The notes under the pieces were generated by a model. That model made no database searches. It was not told the DNA's origin and saw only the letters and a program-made list of their open reading frames with translations. Below, piece by piece: positions 9,268-20,316 of a DNA stretch of 64,000 bases (position 1 is the stretch's first letter; each line of letters begins with the position of its first letter). This stretch comes from Ilex aquifolium (lineage: Eukaryota > Streptophyta > Magnoliopsida > Aquifoliales > Aquifoliaceae): the NCBI GenBank assembly GCA_951799425.1, contig OX637410.1, forward strand, positions 1,736,001-1,800,000, in the 5' to 3' direction. The position numbers and the translations under genes were made by a program.

Positions 9268-11076
9268 CAAGCAAATAAACATATAATACTAACTATAAAC
9301 AAAACAAAACCACTCTCATAGGATTCACGATTGCATTTAGCATATGCAACAAGCCTTTAAACCCCTAGGTTTCCCCTAGTGGACGAGTATAGTTTCGTGA
9401 GGGTTTCCAGAGATGATACCCACAAACATCACCTTGTGCTCAAACATCTGAATAACAATTTTATAATATAATATAAGTTGCTACCACAATATTGAAATTT
9501 TAAGACACAAACTTCTCATTAGCACATGCAAAACAACACATAAAACTATGCGGTATATAAATGTATGCACTTATCATATTCTCATATAAACTCGTGTGTA
9601 GTGTGAATTAACTGTACCAAGTCAGTAATTTATCCGATAATCACCTCTACAACTATCAACTATTCGTCTCAATGCCAAATCTCACTAGATAATTCACTCA
9701 TGACTAATTCTCTCAGATTATAGTAGTTATACACTCAAGTATCACATGTGAGTGGAGGATATTTAAATCAACACAAAATAATGCTCACATGTTCCATTAA
9801 GAAGAACGTAATCCAAAAGAAAAGGATTTGACATAATCTCATAAAAGGAAATCAACACACCATAAGTAAATACTCACCCTTCTCTTCCTTATTCACACAA
9901 GTCATGCATCAAACAATACACTCTTGAGATCAAATAGGTCTTTATTTAAGGTTGTAATGGGGCCTTGGGATTAGGGTTTTGAAACGAAGGATATTCAGGA
10001 ATTCAAAAGATCATCCCGAGAGAACATGTACATTACACAACCGAACTTCTTTTCATAGCCTTTCACTCTCCCTCCTTCAGAAGCACAATTTACATCTCTT
10101 GCTCATATTTTTTTTTTCTTTTTTTTTTTTCACAGCTAGACATATTGTTTTTTTTTTTTTTCTTAAGACATCCAATGCAAATATTCACAAGTATGTAAAA
10201 CTTCTTTTTTCTTTTCTTTTCTTAACCAACATCTCCCAAATTACATAAACAATAAAAGTCCAATCTCAGGATAACCAAGGGTAAAAGATATTATTATTAT
10301 TTTTTTTTTCATTGGCTTGGTTATTATATGTTGGGTATACGAAATAAAATTTTGCTTTAAAGGCTCAATCATGGCTCCTAGGGATTATAATATTCAAAGA
10401 ATAAAGTTTAGGCTCAAATAATGACAAAAATGGCCTAAAATCATATCTCAAAAGCTATTGATAACACACTTCTCATGCAATTAATTCGAAGTCAAGCAAT
10501 CATTCACAATATGGGTGTTAACCAAAACAAAAATAATGAGACTATTGAAGGAGGTTAGCAGAAATGAAATATTTATTGAGTAAATGTAAATAACCCTCCA
10601 AGAAAGATTGGAACAAAACTCACTAGGGTTTTTATGCATCTCCACTATATGTTTCAAGTTCTCAAAATACAATACCTAACAAATTTCCAACTTGGTAGAG
10701 TTTGAAGTGCACAAATTGTGAGTTTTTATAAGAACATGATATGAGATACAAAGATATAGAATAAAGTTCTATGTGATGCTTAAACAGTTGCAAATTTAAA
10801 GTTGAGCAAATTATTTCAACTATGTGCTATCAACTTATTCATAACAATGTTATTTAGATATTTGATAATACACCAAACAAAATATGCATTTTATATAATA
10901 ATGAGAATTTGAGTACAATGCATATTCAAAAGATAAAAGAAATCAAGCCTAACAAAAACTACCCAAAATAGGCTTTGATTTCTACAAATAACTGGAAAAG
11001 AAAATAAAAGAAACGATTTTTCTAAAAACACCGGGACATAGAAGAAATCATCCTAAGATGAGGGGTCTGCCTGATC
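9268..11076 (-). other. Non-coding 3' region of element B
   Basis: About 1.8 kb lies between the extra ORF and the terminal stem-loop. No domain-bearing frame is visible on either strand. It is AT-rich with long T runs near 10108-10131, 10147-10161 and 10292-10309. Such long untranslated 3' regions are usual in large Athila-type elements. Confidence 0.6.
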
Positions 11077-11893
11077 CTAAGAACTCTGCCCTAGCCCCCT
11101 CATCTGCGCCCTCATCTCTCTCATCTCCCTCATCATCTCTCTCTGCCCTCTCAATAGCTCCAACAAAATCTGCCGGTCAGTCCTAGGATCAGTGTCCTCA
11201 TCCACTGGTATGTCAAAATTTTCATCGAAGTTGAAGAGCTGATCCCAATCCTCTACCGGTATATCACCCTCAGCTGCAGCCTCCCCCTGCTGGCTCCTCA
11301 TCCCCATTGGCCTCGCCACACTCCGACTCTTTAAAAGAGAACTGGAGTTGAGTGCAACAACCTTCTTTGCCTTCTCCATCGTGGCGTCAATCACCACCCC
11401 CGCCTTTTCACAGAAGGCGGTAGCCAGACCGGGAAATGGGAGAGATGGTTTTTTAGGGTCAACAATGGCCCTACGCATCTCTGAGAAAATAAGGGAGGGG
11501 AGGTCTATAGTCTTGCCAGTGCCTATGGCATACAGAAGTCGGGCTCGGTCAGGGTATATGTGATTATTCCTCAGCAAAGGAAAAATGTTGGAGACTGAAA
11601 TCAGATTGAGAATCTTGTACTTATTGGTCAAGTCTCCCTGCTGAAGGAATTTCACTCCGTCAGTCCACACAAAATCTTGATCACCCATTAACTCCCTACC
11701 CACCTCATCACCACCAAAATTCTGGGGGTATTCAGGGATAGCCACCCCGGATTGAGTCATTCCAGTCAGTTGGGCAATGGCTGAGGCATCTATACTGATG
11801 TGCTTACCTCGGACATAGGTGGTCAGCTGACCATTCCCGAGGTCATCAGCATTGCTGTAGAACTCCCTTGCCAGGATGGGAATGCAAGGTCAA

Positions 11894-13696
11894 TGATGAG
11901 TGCATAATATTGCATATTTGAAGGGTTCATTACATGCATTATAACTCAACTTTTGCATTTAAATACTTAGTGTTAGCCAAAATTGTCTATAATGTTGATA
12001 TTTTGATGTTGCAACCTTTTATAGCTTAAATGATTGATTTTAGGACATTGCAACCTTGATGGATGTGTGGTGAAGGCATGGACACAATACATGAAGAATT
12101 GGAGGCTTAAAAGTGAAGAAATCAAGAAGGCATTGGTGCTTGGGAACAAGGGCACCAGCTGCAGCAACAATTGGAAGCACTGCCTCGGAATTCCTCCATT
12201 TTGACCATGATCTACCAATAATTTGGAAAAGTTCAAAACATGAAAGTTGTAGATATGGGTGTCTTCTGTTTGGTGTCAAAATTTCATCCCAATCCAACGG
12301 TTAGATCAAGAGTTATGCCGATTCTACCGAAGGTGGTCCAGTGCAGAAAAACAGTACCGGTACTCGGTACCGGTACTCCGGACCTTCTGGTCGCGAAAAT
12401 AGCCTGTAACTCAACTTTGAGGCTTGGGGGTCCCACCTACACTTCTCCCACGCCTATCCCAATATTTCCTTACACATTTACAGGCCTCCTACACTCAAGT
12501 GGAAGACTTTAAAGACCAATGCATTAAAGGAGGAATGGGGGGAAGTGGGCTGCCCAGGCTATGATCTCCTAGCCTGTCAAAGCCTTCCAGTCAGCCCTCT
12601 CTTGATGGGAGCTCGTACACACAGCTAGGGGGGAGCCTCATGGACGAAAATGTAACTCTCTCACACCATTATATTCAGCATTCCATTCATTTGTAAAGGG
12701 TTGGCTACCTAAGCTTAGTTTTAGTTCCATGTAGAAGATAATGAATAGTGTAATGTAAGTTTATGTTTTTTTCTTGTAATCTTTAAACTTCTTGTAATCT
12801 TCATTCCTTGCACTTTAATCTTAGTTGTTTCAAGTTTATTCCAAGTTTACTTGCATGTTTTAGATTTCACCATTGTTATATAAGTGTTCTTCATTTTCAA
12901 GCTTTGAAATGGGTTTTGAATATTTTTCTTCTTAGTTTAAGTTTTCTTGCATTGAGTTAAGTTTTAATCTTCATTTCTTCTACATGTCTATTTACATTAT
13001 GCTTGTCTTGCATTTTTAATATGAGTAGCTAGGATTTAAGTTGGTTAATCCAAGGAAAAATTCCTCTTGGGAATACCATTTTCAACTCTTCTTCATTCCT
13101 CCCTTTAGAGTCAAATGGTTCGGTTTGACGGGGTTGAGAGTGGATGAGTTGGTGAGCCTTTGATATTCCGTAGGCCTAGTCACGGTTTATGCTTAGATAC
13201 TCACCAATCTCGTCCCTAGCTTCCCCCGAATCAATCGTTCATTCATGCTCAATCGGAGGAAGGCTTTGAGTTGATTTGGTATTCCCATTGGAATGAACCC
13301 TTTGGATTAGCCAACACTTGCTTTATTTGCATTTTCATTTACAAACCAAACACAAAACTCAAATACAAGATTTTACACTTTCTTTTCACTTTTGCAAAAT
13401 CACTTTCACAAAACTCCCTTTCCTTCCCTGAGGAGACGACCTTGGAATATTTTCCAAGTAAAACACACGACCACAAAAGACTCCTTTCGATTGGGGAGCA
13501 TTTTTGTGCACACCGCATCTCATTCCATCTATTTTGTTCATCACATTTCCATTCACATCCATTTTGTTGTTGTTTCCTATCTTCTTGCATCATCCGGAGG
13601 GAGAGTGACACTCCCCCATCACTATAAGCCACATACACACATTGAGGGTGAGGGTGATGTTACGAGGTTAGGAACGACGTAATTTCCAATCAATCA
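11894..13696 (+). repeat. Solo LTR nested in the extra ORF of B
   Basis: The LTR is 1803 bp, starting TGATGAGTGCATAATATTGC and ending ACCAATCAATCA, flanked by TSD GTCAA at 11889-11893 and 13697-13701. There is no primer site, internal region or second LTR, so LTR-LTR recombination has removed the rest. It holds the phrase CCCTGAGGAGACGACC typical of Athila-type LTRs here, two GTACCGGTAC palindromes at 12353-12376, and 'atgaaagttgtagatat'. The partial LTR at 63040-64000 is the same family, inverted. Confidence 0.92.
12353..12376 (+). promoter_or_regulatory. Two GTACCGGTAC palindromes in the solo LTR
   Basis: Two exact GTACCGGTAC units lie in tandem, followed by CCGGACCTTCTGG. The decamer is identical to that of Tekay-like elements A and C, although the LTR is Athila-type. 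No TATA box was identified downstream. Confidence 0.6.
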
Positions 13697-14028
13697 GTCA
13701 ATCTCCACCCATAAACTCGGCCCACCTTCTAGATGTGATGATCTCTTGGATTCCTAATCGAGAGAAATCCTTGAGTTCAATCTTCCTCTCACAGACAAAG
13801 GGTTTGGAGGCGTAGTGTTTCTCGAATCTTACCCGCTCCTCTAGTATTTGGAAACGTATCGGGTCAAATGTGGTGTCCTCCTCTTCTTGGGTGCTTGATC
13901 GGGCTCTCTTTGAGGAGGAGGCTCTTGGTGGTGCCATAGTTGTTAAAATAGAGAAGAGAGAAGTGGAATGGGTGGGAGTTGTTTGAAATTTGGTTTAGAA
14001 ACGTGCAAAACAAGTTAACTGAGGTCCC

Positions 14029-14037
14029 TATTTATAG
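14029..14037 (-). promoter_or_regulatory. TATA box upstream of the extra ORF of B
   Basis: The minus strand reads CTATAAATA, 92 bp before the start codon at 13937 and 11 bp after the last palindrome of the array. It suggests the extra ORF has its own promoter. This is inference from layout only. Confidence 0.55.
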
Positions 14038-14048
14038 ATTCGCACATG

Positions 14049-14278
14049 CGTCCGGACGCATTGGGTGTTTCCGTCCGGACGCGGTTCAACTACCGGCATT
14101 AATAAGCTTTGAATGACACGCGTCCGGACGCGTACTCTGAATTTGAAACGGTTAGCTTTCCCGTCCGGACGCATGACAAATCACCGTCCGGACGCGTGTT
14201 CCAGTAAGTTCAACCTATTCTTCCCCGTCCGGATGCAAACTCCAGAAGATTTTATACTATAATTCATGCGTCCGGACG
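14049..14278 (-). promoter_or_regulatory. CGTCCGGACG palindrome array between pol and the extra ORF of B
   Basis: Seven units start at 14049, 14072, 14121, 14162, 14185, 14226 and 14269. Six are exact CGTCCGGACG and one has T for C. In sense they are often preceded by CTGGAA, as in the LTR array of the same element. The array sits directly upstream of a TATA box and the extra ORF, copying the LTR promoter layout. Confidence 0.78.
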
Positions 14279-14491
14279 CGAGTTCCAGTGAATTGATTCC
14301 TTTATACTTAGAAAAAATTTCACTTTTCTTCAGCTCTTTCTCTCCCAAGTGGTTCCCTTCTACTTCTAAAAATTTCTAAGGCTAAAAATGCACACAAAAC
14401 TATATTATTATTATTATTTTTTTTTAGATAGATAGATACATGCACATACAGGCACACTGAATTGGCCAATCAAAAAAATCAAACATGTATG

Positions 14492-14533
14492 CTTCACCCC
14501 CCCACTCAAAAGTTTGCATTGTCCTCAATGTAA
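14492..14533 (-). promoter_or_regulatory. Internal stem-loop plus polypurine-like tract after pol of B
   Basis: In sense, arms TTACATTG and CAATGCAA (one mismatch) enclose AGGA at 14514-14533. They are followed by GAGTGGGGGGGTGAAG at 14492-14507. This repeats the arrangement next to the 3' LTR (9231-9267), but lies about 5.3 kb upstream, between pol and the extra ORF. It could be a second plus-strand priming site or the relic of an ancestral element end. Confidence 0.65.
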
Positions 14534-14678
14534 CAACACGCAATGTAATATTAAATAAGGGTTACGGAGACATACCAGATGCTCGGATAATGTGCTCATG
14601 TATCTGTGAAAAAAAATAAACAAAAACAAAAGAACAACACTTATATATATAACTGTACAGAAAATGGTTAGAGATGGA

Positions 14679-17600
14679 TCATTCATAGTGGGGATCCACC
14701 AATTCGATGGATTCCACTTCCACAATACCCTCCTCCAAGAATGGTTTCAATCTTTGCCCATTAACCTTAAACATGTTCCCATTACTTGGGTTTTCAATCT
14801 CCACTGTTCCATATGGGAATACTTCCTTGACAACGTACGGACCACTCCATCTAGTCCGAAGCTTTCCCTTAAAGATGTGAAGCCTAGAATTATAAAGAAG
14901 AACTTTCTGTGCAGGTGTAAAGGTTTTACGCACAATATTCTTATCATGAAACACCTTCATGCGTTCTTTACTGATTCTAGAGTTCTCATATGCCTCATTC
15001 CGGATCTCATCAAGCTCATTTAGCTGTAATTTCCGTGCGGTGCCAGCTTGGTCAAAACTAAAGTTGAACATTTTAATGGCCCAATATGCTTTATGCTCTA
15101 CTTCCACAGGCAAGTGACAAGCTTTTCCATAAATCAATCTATACGGAGACATACCAATCGGGGATTTATATGCAGTTCGGTATGCCCATAATGCATCAAT
15201 TAGTCGTAACGACCAATCTTTACGATCTGGGTTCACCGTTTTTTCCAAAATGTAAGAAATTTCCCGATTGGCAAGCTCTACTTGACCACTTGTCTGTGGG
15301 TGATAGGGAGTTGCAACTTTATGTGTTACACCATATTTTTTCATCAAATTCTCAAAAGGCCTATTACATAAATGCAATCCCCCATCACTGATAATGGCTC
15401 GAGGTATACCAAATCTGGACAAAATATTTTCCTTTAAAAATTTCAAAACAACTTTATGATCATTTGTCCGACATGGTATAGCTTCAACCCACTTAGAGAC
15501 ATAATCTATTCCCACTAAAATGTACATATACCCGAAAGATGGGGGGAAAGGACCCATAAAATCTATTCCCCAGCAGTCAAAAATTTCTATGATCAAAATC
15601 GGGTTTAGGGGCATCATGTTCCTACGGGTCAATCCCCCCAGTTTTTGACATCGCTCACACACTTTATAAAAATTATGAGCATCCTTAAAAATTGTAGGCC
15701 AATAAAAACCGCACTGCAAAACTTTTGCAGCGGTCTTTTTCATAGAAAAATGGCCTCCACAAGCTCCCGAATGACAAAACGATAGAAGGCTACTTACCTC
15801 ATCATCAGGTACACATCTCCGGATAATCTGATCTGGGCAATATTTGAAAAGGTATGGGTCATCCCAGAAGAAACTCTTTACTTCGACTAAAAATTTCCTC
15901 TTATCCAAAGTAGTCCAAGCCGGTGGCATGTTACCTGTAACAAGAAAATTCACAATGTCAGCAAACCATGGTAACGAGGAAACTGCCAATAACTGTTCAT
16001 CTGGGAAAGTATCTTTAATCGGCATTGTCTCAAAGGGCACATCACTCACAAGTCTAGACAAATGGTCAGCCACTACATTTTCTACTCCTTTTTTATCCTT
16101 AATAGTAATATCAAATTCTTGGAGTAGTAGGATCCACCTCAACAGTCTCGGTTTTGCATCTTTTTTAGTTAATAAGTATTTGAGAGATGCAGGGTCTGTG
16201 AAGATGACAATGGGGAAACCTACTAAGTATGACCTGAATTTGTCTAATGCAAATACTACAGCCAGTAATTCTTTTTCTGTGGTAGAATAGTTCATCTGCG
16301 CACTATTTAAAGTTCTACTGGCATAGTAGATGACATGAGGCTTTTTGTCATTCCTTTGTCATAAAACTGCCCCTACAGCATAGTCACTGGCATCACACAT
16401 GATTTCGAAAGGACTACTCCAATCTGGGGGTTGCATGATTGGAGCAGTGACAAGCATGCCCTTTAACTTATCAAAAGCTTCTTGGCATGCATTATCCCAC
16501 TCAAAAGGTATGTCTTTCCCTAGGAGATTACAGAGTGGTCTAGATATGGAACTAAAATCCTTTATAAATCTCCTATAAAAACCAGCATGACCCAAGAAAG
16601 ATCTAACATCCTTAAGGGCTTTCGAACTAGGTAAATTAGCAATTAATTCAATTTTGGCCTTATCTACCTGAATTCCCTCAGAAGAGACAATGTGACCAAG
16701 AACAATTCCCTTTCTAACCATGAAGTGGCATTTTTCCCAGTTAAGTACAAGGTTCTTTTCTTCACATCTTACAAGTACCTTCTCCAGATTAGCTAAGCAG
16801 TCATTATAGGAATCACCAAAAACAGTAAAATCATCCATAAAGACTTCAAGAAAACGCTCAACCATATCACTGAAAATACTAAGCATACACCTTTGAAAAG
16901 TCGCAGGTGCATTGCATAGTCCAAAAGGCATCCTTCTATAAGCAAAGGTGCCAAAAGGGCAAGTAAATGTGGTCTTCTCTTGGTCTTCTAGGGCAATTTC
17001 AATCTGGTTATATCCCGAATAACCATCTAAAAAACAATAGTACAAGTGTGAAGCTACCCTTTCTAAAATTTGATCCATAAAAGGCAAAGGGAAGTGATAT
17101 TTTCTAGTAACAGCATTAAGTCTCCTGTAGTCTATGCACATTCTCCAACCAGTAACTATCCTAGTTGGCACAAATTCATTATTCTCATTAGCAACTACAG
17201 TGACTCCAGATTTCTTAGGAACTACCTGTGTGGGGCTTACCCATTTGCTGTCTGCAATAGGGTAGATAATTCCTACATCTAACAGTTTCAACACCTCTTT
17301 TTTCACAACTTCTTTCATATGTGGATTTAGCCTACGTTGCATCTCCCTAGATGTTTTAGCATTATCCTCCAAATAAATCTTGTGGGTGCAAACCAAAGGG
17401 CTAATTCCTTTTATATCAGCTAAAGTCCAACCAATTGCATTCTTATGTTCCTTAAGAAGGTGTAACAACATACCTTCCTCTGCTGAATTCAATTGAGAAG
17501 AAATTATTACCGGATAAGTTTCATCATCTCCTAAAAATGCATACTTCAAATCTACCGGTAGTTGCTTGAGGTCTAGCTTGGGAGCTTTATCCTTGGATGG

Positions 17601-18844
17601 TATTGGTGGATCAGTTCTTGATGGGAGCTCCTCAAATCTCTGTCTCAACTCTCCCATTTCAAGTACCTGCAAAGAGTTTAACATATCAGTTGAAACAGAA
17701 ATTTCAGAATTCTTTTCATCTATCTCTAACTCAGAATATTGTTCAAGCAAACATGCTTCAAGTGGATCAAACAAGGAAGAATCATATACTTTGCTTGGAA
17801 CAATAGATTCAATCATGTTAACTTCATGTACATCTTCATCAACATTCCCAGGTTGTTTGCATACATTAAAAATGTTGAGCTCTAATGTCATATTCCCAAA
17901 AGTCAATTTCATCACACCATTCCTGCAATTAATTAGAGCATTTGAAGTTGCTAGGAATGGTCTGCCTAAAATGACGGGAATTTGAGCACTAGTACTTAAT
18001 ACAGGTTGAGTGTCCAAAATTATGAAATCCACGGGAAAATAAAATTTATCAACCTGTACTAAAACATCCTCCACCATACCCCTCGGTATCTTCACTGATC
18101 GGTCAGCTAATTGAAGTGTAACCGAAGTGGGTTTTAACTCCCCCAACCCTAATTGTTCATATACTGAATAAGGGAGCAAATTCACACTAGCTCCTAAATC
18201 CAGTAATGCTTGCTCAATTTTGTGGTTGCCTATAACACAAGAAATAGTAGGACAACCTGGGTCTTTATACTTTGGTGGAGTTCTGTGCTGTATAATGGAT
18301 GATACTTGCTCAGTCAAAAATGCCTTCTTTTGCACATTTAGCTTCCTTTTAACAGTGCATAACTCTTTCAAAAATTTTGCATAAGAAGGTATTTGTTTAA
18401 TAGCATCCAACAAGGGAATATTGATTTTCACCTGTTTAAAAATCTCTAACATATCATTATGCACAATAGGCCTAGTAGAAGTCAGCAATCTCTGTGGGAA
18501 TGGTGCAGGTGGAACATACTTTTCAGACTTATTGATTTCAGACAGGCTAATCTTATCATCACTATCCGTGGGTTGAGAAATCTTTTCAGAATCTTGAGTT
18601 TCCAAAGGGATGGTTTTATTAATTTCTTTCCCGCTGCGGAGAGTAGTGATAGACTTTACGTGCTCTTGGACAGTCTCAGAAGTGCAAATCTCATTCACAA
18701 CAAATTTACCATGTGGGTTCGGTTGTGGTTGTGCTGGAAGCCTACCTTTTTCCTGATGGCAAGGGTCAATGGTCAATTTAGTGATTGCACTCCTCATATC
18801 CTCAATAGCCTGAGTTGTTTGTCTATTGTATGTTTGCTGACTGC
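14679..18844 (-). pseudogene. pol: pol of element B (protease, RT, RNase H, integrase), one stop
   Basis: The polyprotein runs from the frame change with gag near 18840 to a stop at 14679. Aspartic protease: LLDLGAS at about 18186-18205. Reverse transcriptase: YRRLNAVTRKY, then the YMDD-equivalent FMDD at 16830-16841. RNase H: MCDASD, EKELLA and FTDPASL. Integrase: zinc site HSGACGGH...CERC (about 15650-15773), then catalytic Asp in GIDF, Asp in ISDGG (about 15380) and Glu in QVELANRE (about 15280). No chromodomain follows; it ends VDPHYE. The only break is a TGA at 16359-16361 just after AVGAVL in RNase H, probably one base change from Gly. All catalytic residues I can see are kept. It begins in a different frame from gag, which could be a lesion or a programmed shift. 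Confidence 0.9.
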
Positions 18845-20139
18845 ATGAATTGTGACAACACCTCCTCAATGTCTCTTTTCGGGCATGGAATGTAAGGTGC
18901 AACATTTGAAGAGTTTTGTTGGGGTGGTTGTGATGCATGATTGTCATTCCTCCAACTAAAATTTGGATGATTCTTCCACCCCGGATTGTATGTGTTCGAG
19001 TAGGGATTATTGTAAGGCTTTGAAAAAGTGTTTGCAGCATTTGCTTGGTCATACACTTCTTTTAACGCATGTAATGTTGGACACTCCGTCACAGGATGTC
19101 CAAGGAATTCACAGACACCACATATCTCCTCAACCTGAACTGTGTCAACCTGGTTAACCTTTTTGTACTCCATAGCCTCTACCCGTCTTGTTAAGGTGGC
19201 AACCCTAGCTCCTAAGTCATCCTCTTCCCTCAACTGGTATTTACCCCCACTAGATGATGGTGATTGTGCATTTCTACCTTTAGGATGATCGTGGGATGTA
19301 GTATCCCATGATTGTGCATTCTCAGACAACTGGTCTAGATAATCATATGCTTCATCTGGTTCCTTATTCATGAAATCACCATTACACATCATTTCAACAA
19401 ATTGACGCAGCTGTGGTCCTAGACCCTCATAGAAGAAGCTTATCACTCGCCAACTCTCATAACCATGATGTGGGCAAGATGCAAGAAGGTCTTTAAATCT
19501 TTCCCAACTTTGATAAAAATTTTCAGACTCTTTTTGGGAAAAATTCATTATTTGTCTTTTCAAAGAATTTGTGCGATGTGTGGGAAAAAACTTTTTCAAA
19601 AATTCTTTTTGCATCTCAGGCCATGTGCCTATGGTCCTAGATCTCAATGAATACAACCAGGTCTTAGCCTTTTCCTTTAACGAGAAAGGAAACAACTTTA
19701 ATCTAATTGTATTTACTGAAACATTTTGGTCATGGAATGTAGCACACACATCCTCAAATTCTCTAATGTGTAGGTATGGATTTTCTGACTCTAGACCAAG
19801 GAATTTTGGAAGCAACTGAATCATGCCAGGTTTAAAAGCAAAATTGGTGGCATTTAATGGAAAAACAATGCATGATGGTGCAGTTTGACGTGCAGGCTGT
19901 AAATAATCACGCAGAGTCCTACCCATATTAGCATTATCCACCTCATTCTCATCATAATTACTAACTCTATCAACATGATCCTCCCGTTCGGGAAGATCAT
20001 TCTGCCTCTGGTCATTAAGATTAGCAGCCATTGTGTGCAAGAAGTGATTCGACACAGATAAATCAAATAAATTTCCAAACAGAGTATCTGAATCTTCTCT
20101 TGTTAAACGTCCACTTAAATCACGATGCCAAAAGCTCAT
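18823..20139 (-). CDS. gag: gag polyprotein of element B
   Basis: The frame is open for 438 codons from ATG at 20139. The start is plausible but an earlier in-frame start cannot be excluded. The capsid region (Retrotrans_gag type) spans roughly residues 110-260, with FPFSLKEKAKTWLYSLRSR, FLKKFFPTHR and FFYEGLGPQLRQF. A coiled-coil-like segment (DDLGARVATLTRRVEAME) follows. A CX2CX4HX4C zinc knuckle, CGVCEFLGHPVTEC, is near residues 337-352, then Asn- and Pro-rich repeats (NNPYSNTYNPGW). Gag would assemble the cytoplasmic particle and bind genomic RNA. The end at 18823 overlaps the pol frame. The sense switches frame near QFMQS/QQTYN, so translation as written ends before pol unless ribosomes shift. 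It is the only intact gag here. Confidence 0.88.
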   Translation of the reverse strand: MSFWHRDLSGRLTREDSDTLFGNLFDLSVSNHFLHTMAANLNDQRQNDLPEREDHVDRVSNYDENEVDNANMGRTLRDYLQPARQTAPSCIVFPLNATNFAFKPGMIQLLPKFLGLESENPYLHIREFEDVCATFHDQNVSVNTIRLKLFPFSLKEKAKTWLYSLRSRTIGTWPEMQKEFLKKFFPTHRTNSLKRQIMNFSQKESENFYQSWERFKDLLASCPHHGYESWRVISFFYEGLGPQLRQFVEMMCNGDFMNKEPDEAYDYLDQLSENAQSWDTTSHDHPKGRNAQSPSSSGGKYQLREEDDLGARVATLTRRVEAMEYKKVNQVDTVQVEEICGVCEFLGHPVTECPTLHALKEVYDQANAANTFSKPYNNPYSNTYNPGWKNHPNFSWRNDNHASQPPQQNSSNVAPYIPCPKRDIEEVLSQFMQSANIQ

Positions 20140-20292
20140 AAAACAAATAAATAACCTAAATAAATTCTAAATTTAACTAACAAGAAAAATAACTAAAATA
20201 AATAAACTAAAAATTAGAACGAAGTTACCGGATTTTCGAAGACTCGCAAATACCGCAAACCTCAATGATGTAATAGCTCCTTGTCTTTCAAA
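20140..20292 (-). other. 5' leader of element B
   Basis: This is the 153 bp between the primer-binding site and the gag start. It is AT-rich near gag (runs of A and TAAATAAA-like words on the plus strand) and has no open frame with known motifs. It would contain the packaging signal, which I cannot identify. Confidence 0.5.
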
Positions 20293-20310
20293 TCCCCGGC
20301 AACGGCGCCA
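20293..20310 (-). other. Primer-binding site of B (tRNA-Asp)
   Basis: The minus strand reads TGGCGCCGTTGCCGGGGA, a full 18-bp match to the 3' end of plant tRNA-Asp (from memory of that tRNA). It lies six bases after the 5' LTR end. It is the reference against which the decayed sites in D, E, F and H can be compared. Confidence 0.93.
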
Positions 20311-20316
20311 AAAACT

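Larger units (their letters stand above)
11077..13937 (-). pseudogene. Extra ORF after pol of element B, split by a solo LTR
   Basis: The start at 13937 opens a lysine/arginine/serine-rich N-terminus (MAPPRASSSKRAR), then RFEKHYASKPFVCERK and the segment ending RWAEFMGGD at 13701. The frame resumes at 11893 left of the solo LTR and runs through REFYSNADD, TYVRGKHISIDASAI and DLTNKYKILN to a low-complexity tail rich in Arg, Glu and Met (stop at 11077). The layout resembles the 'putative plant transposon protein' family found downstream of pol in Athila/Tat elements (Pfam Transposase_32, from memory). Its function is unknown. Besides the 1803-bp insertion there is an in-frame TGA at 13698-13700, inside the duplicated target site. 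It therefore predates that insertion. Related fragments lie in element J. Confidence 0.8.

Noticed and set aside
9979..10248. Phe/Leu-rich frame of 89 codons resembling a membrane protein
   Set aside because: It arises from long T runs in the 3' non-coding region of B.
13271..13682. Overlapping open frames of about 100 codons on both strands
   Set aside because: They lie within the solo LTR, overlap on opposite strands and show no motif.
14049..14278. Regularly spaced repeats resembling a CRISPR array
   Set aside because: Units are 10-bp palindromes with irregular spacing, and no cas genes are present. The context is a plant retrotransposon.
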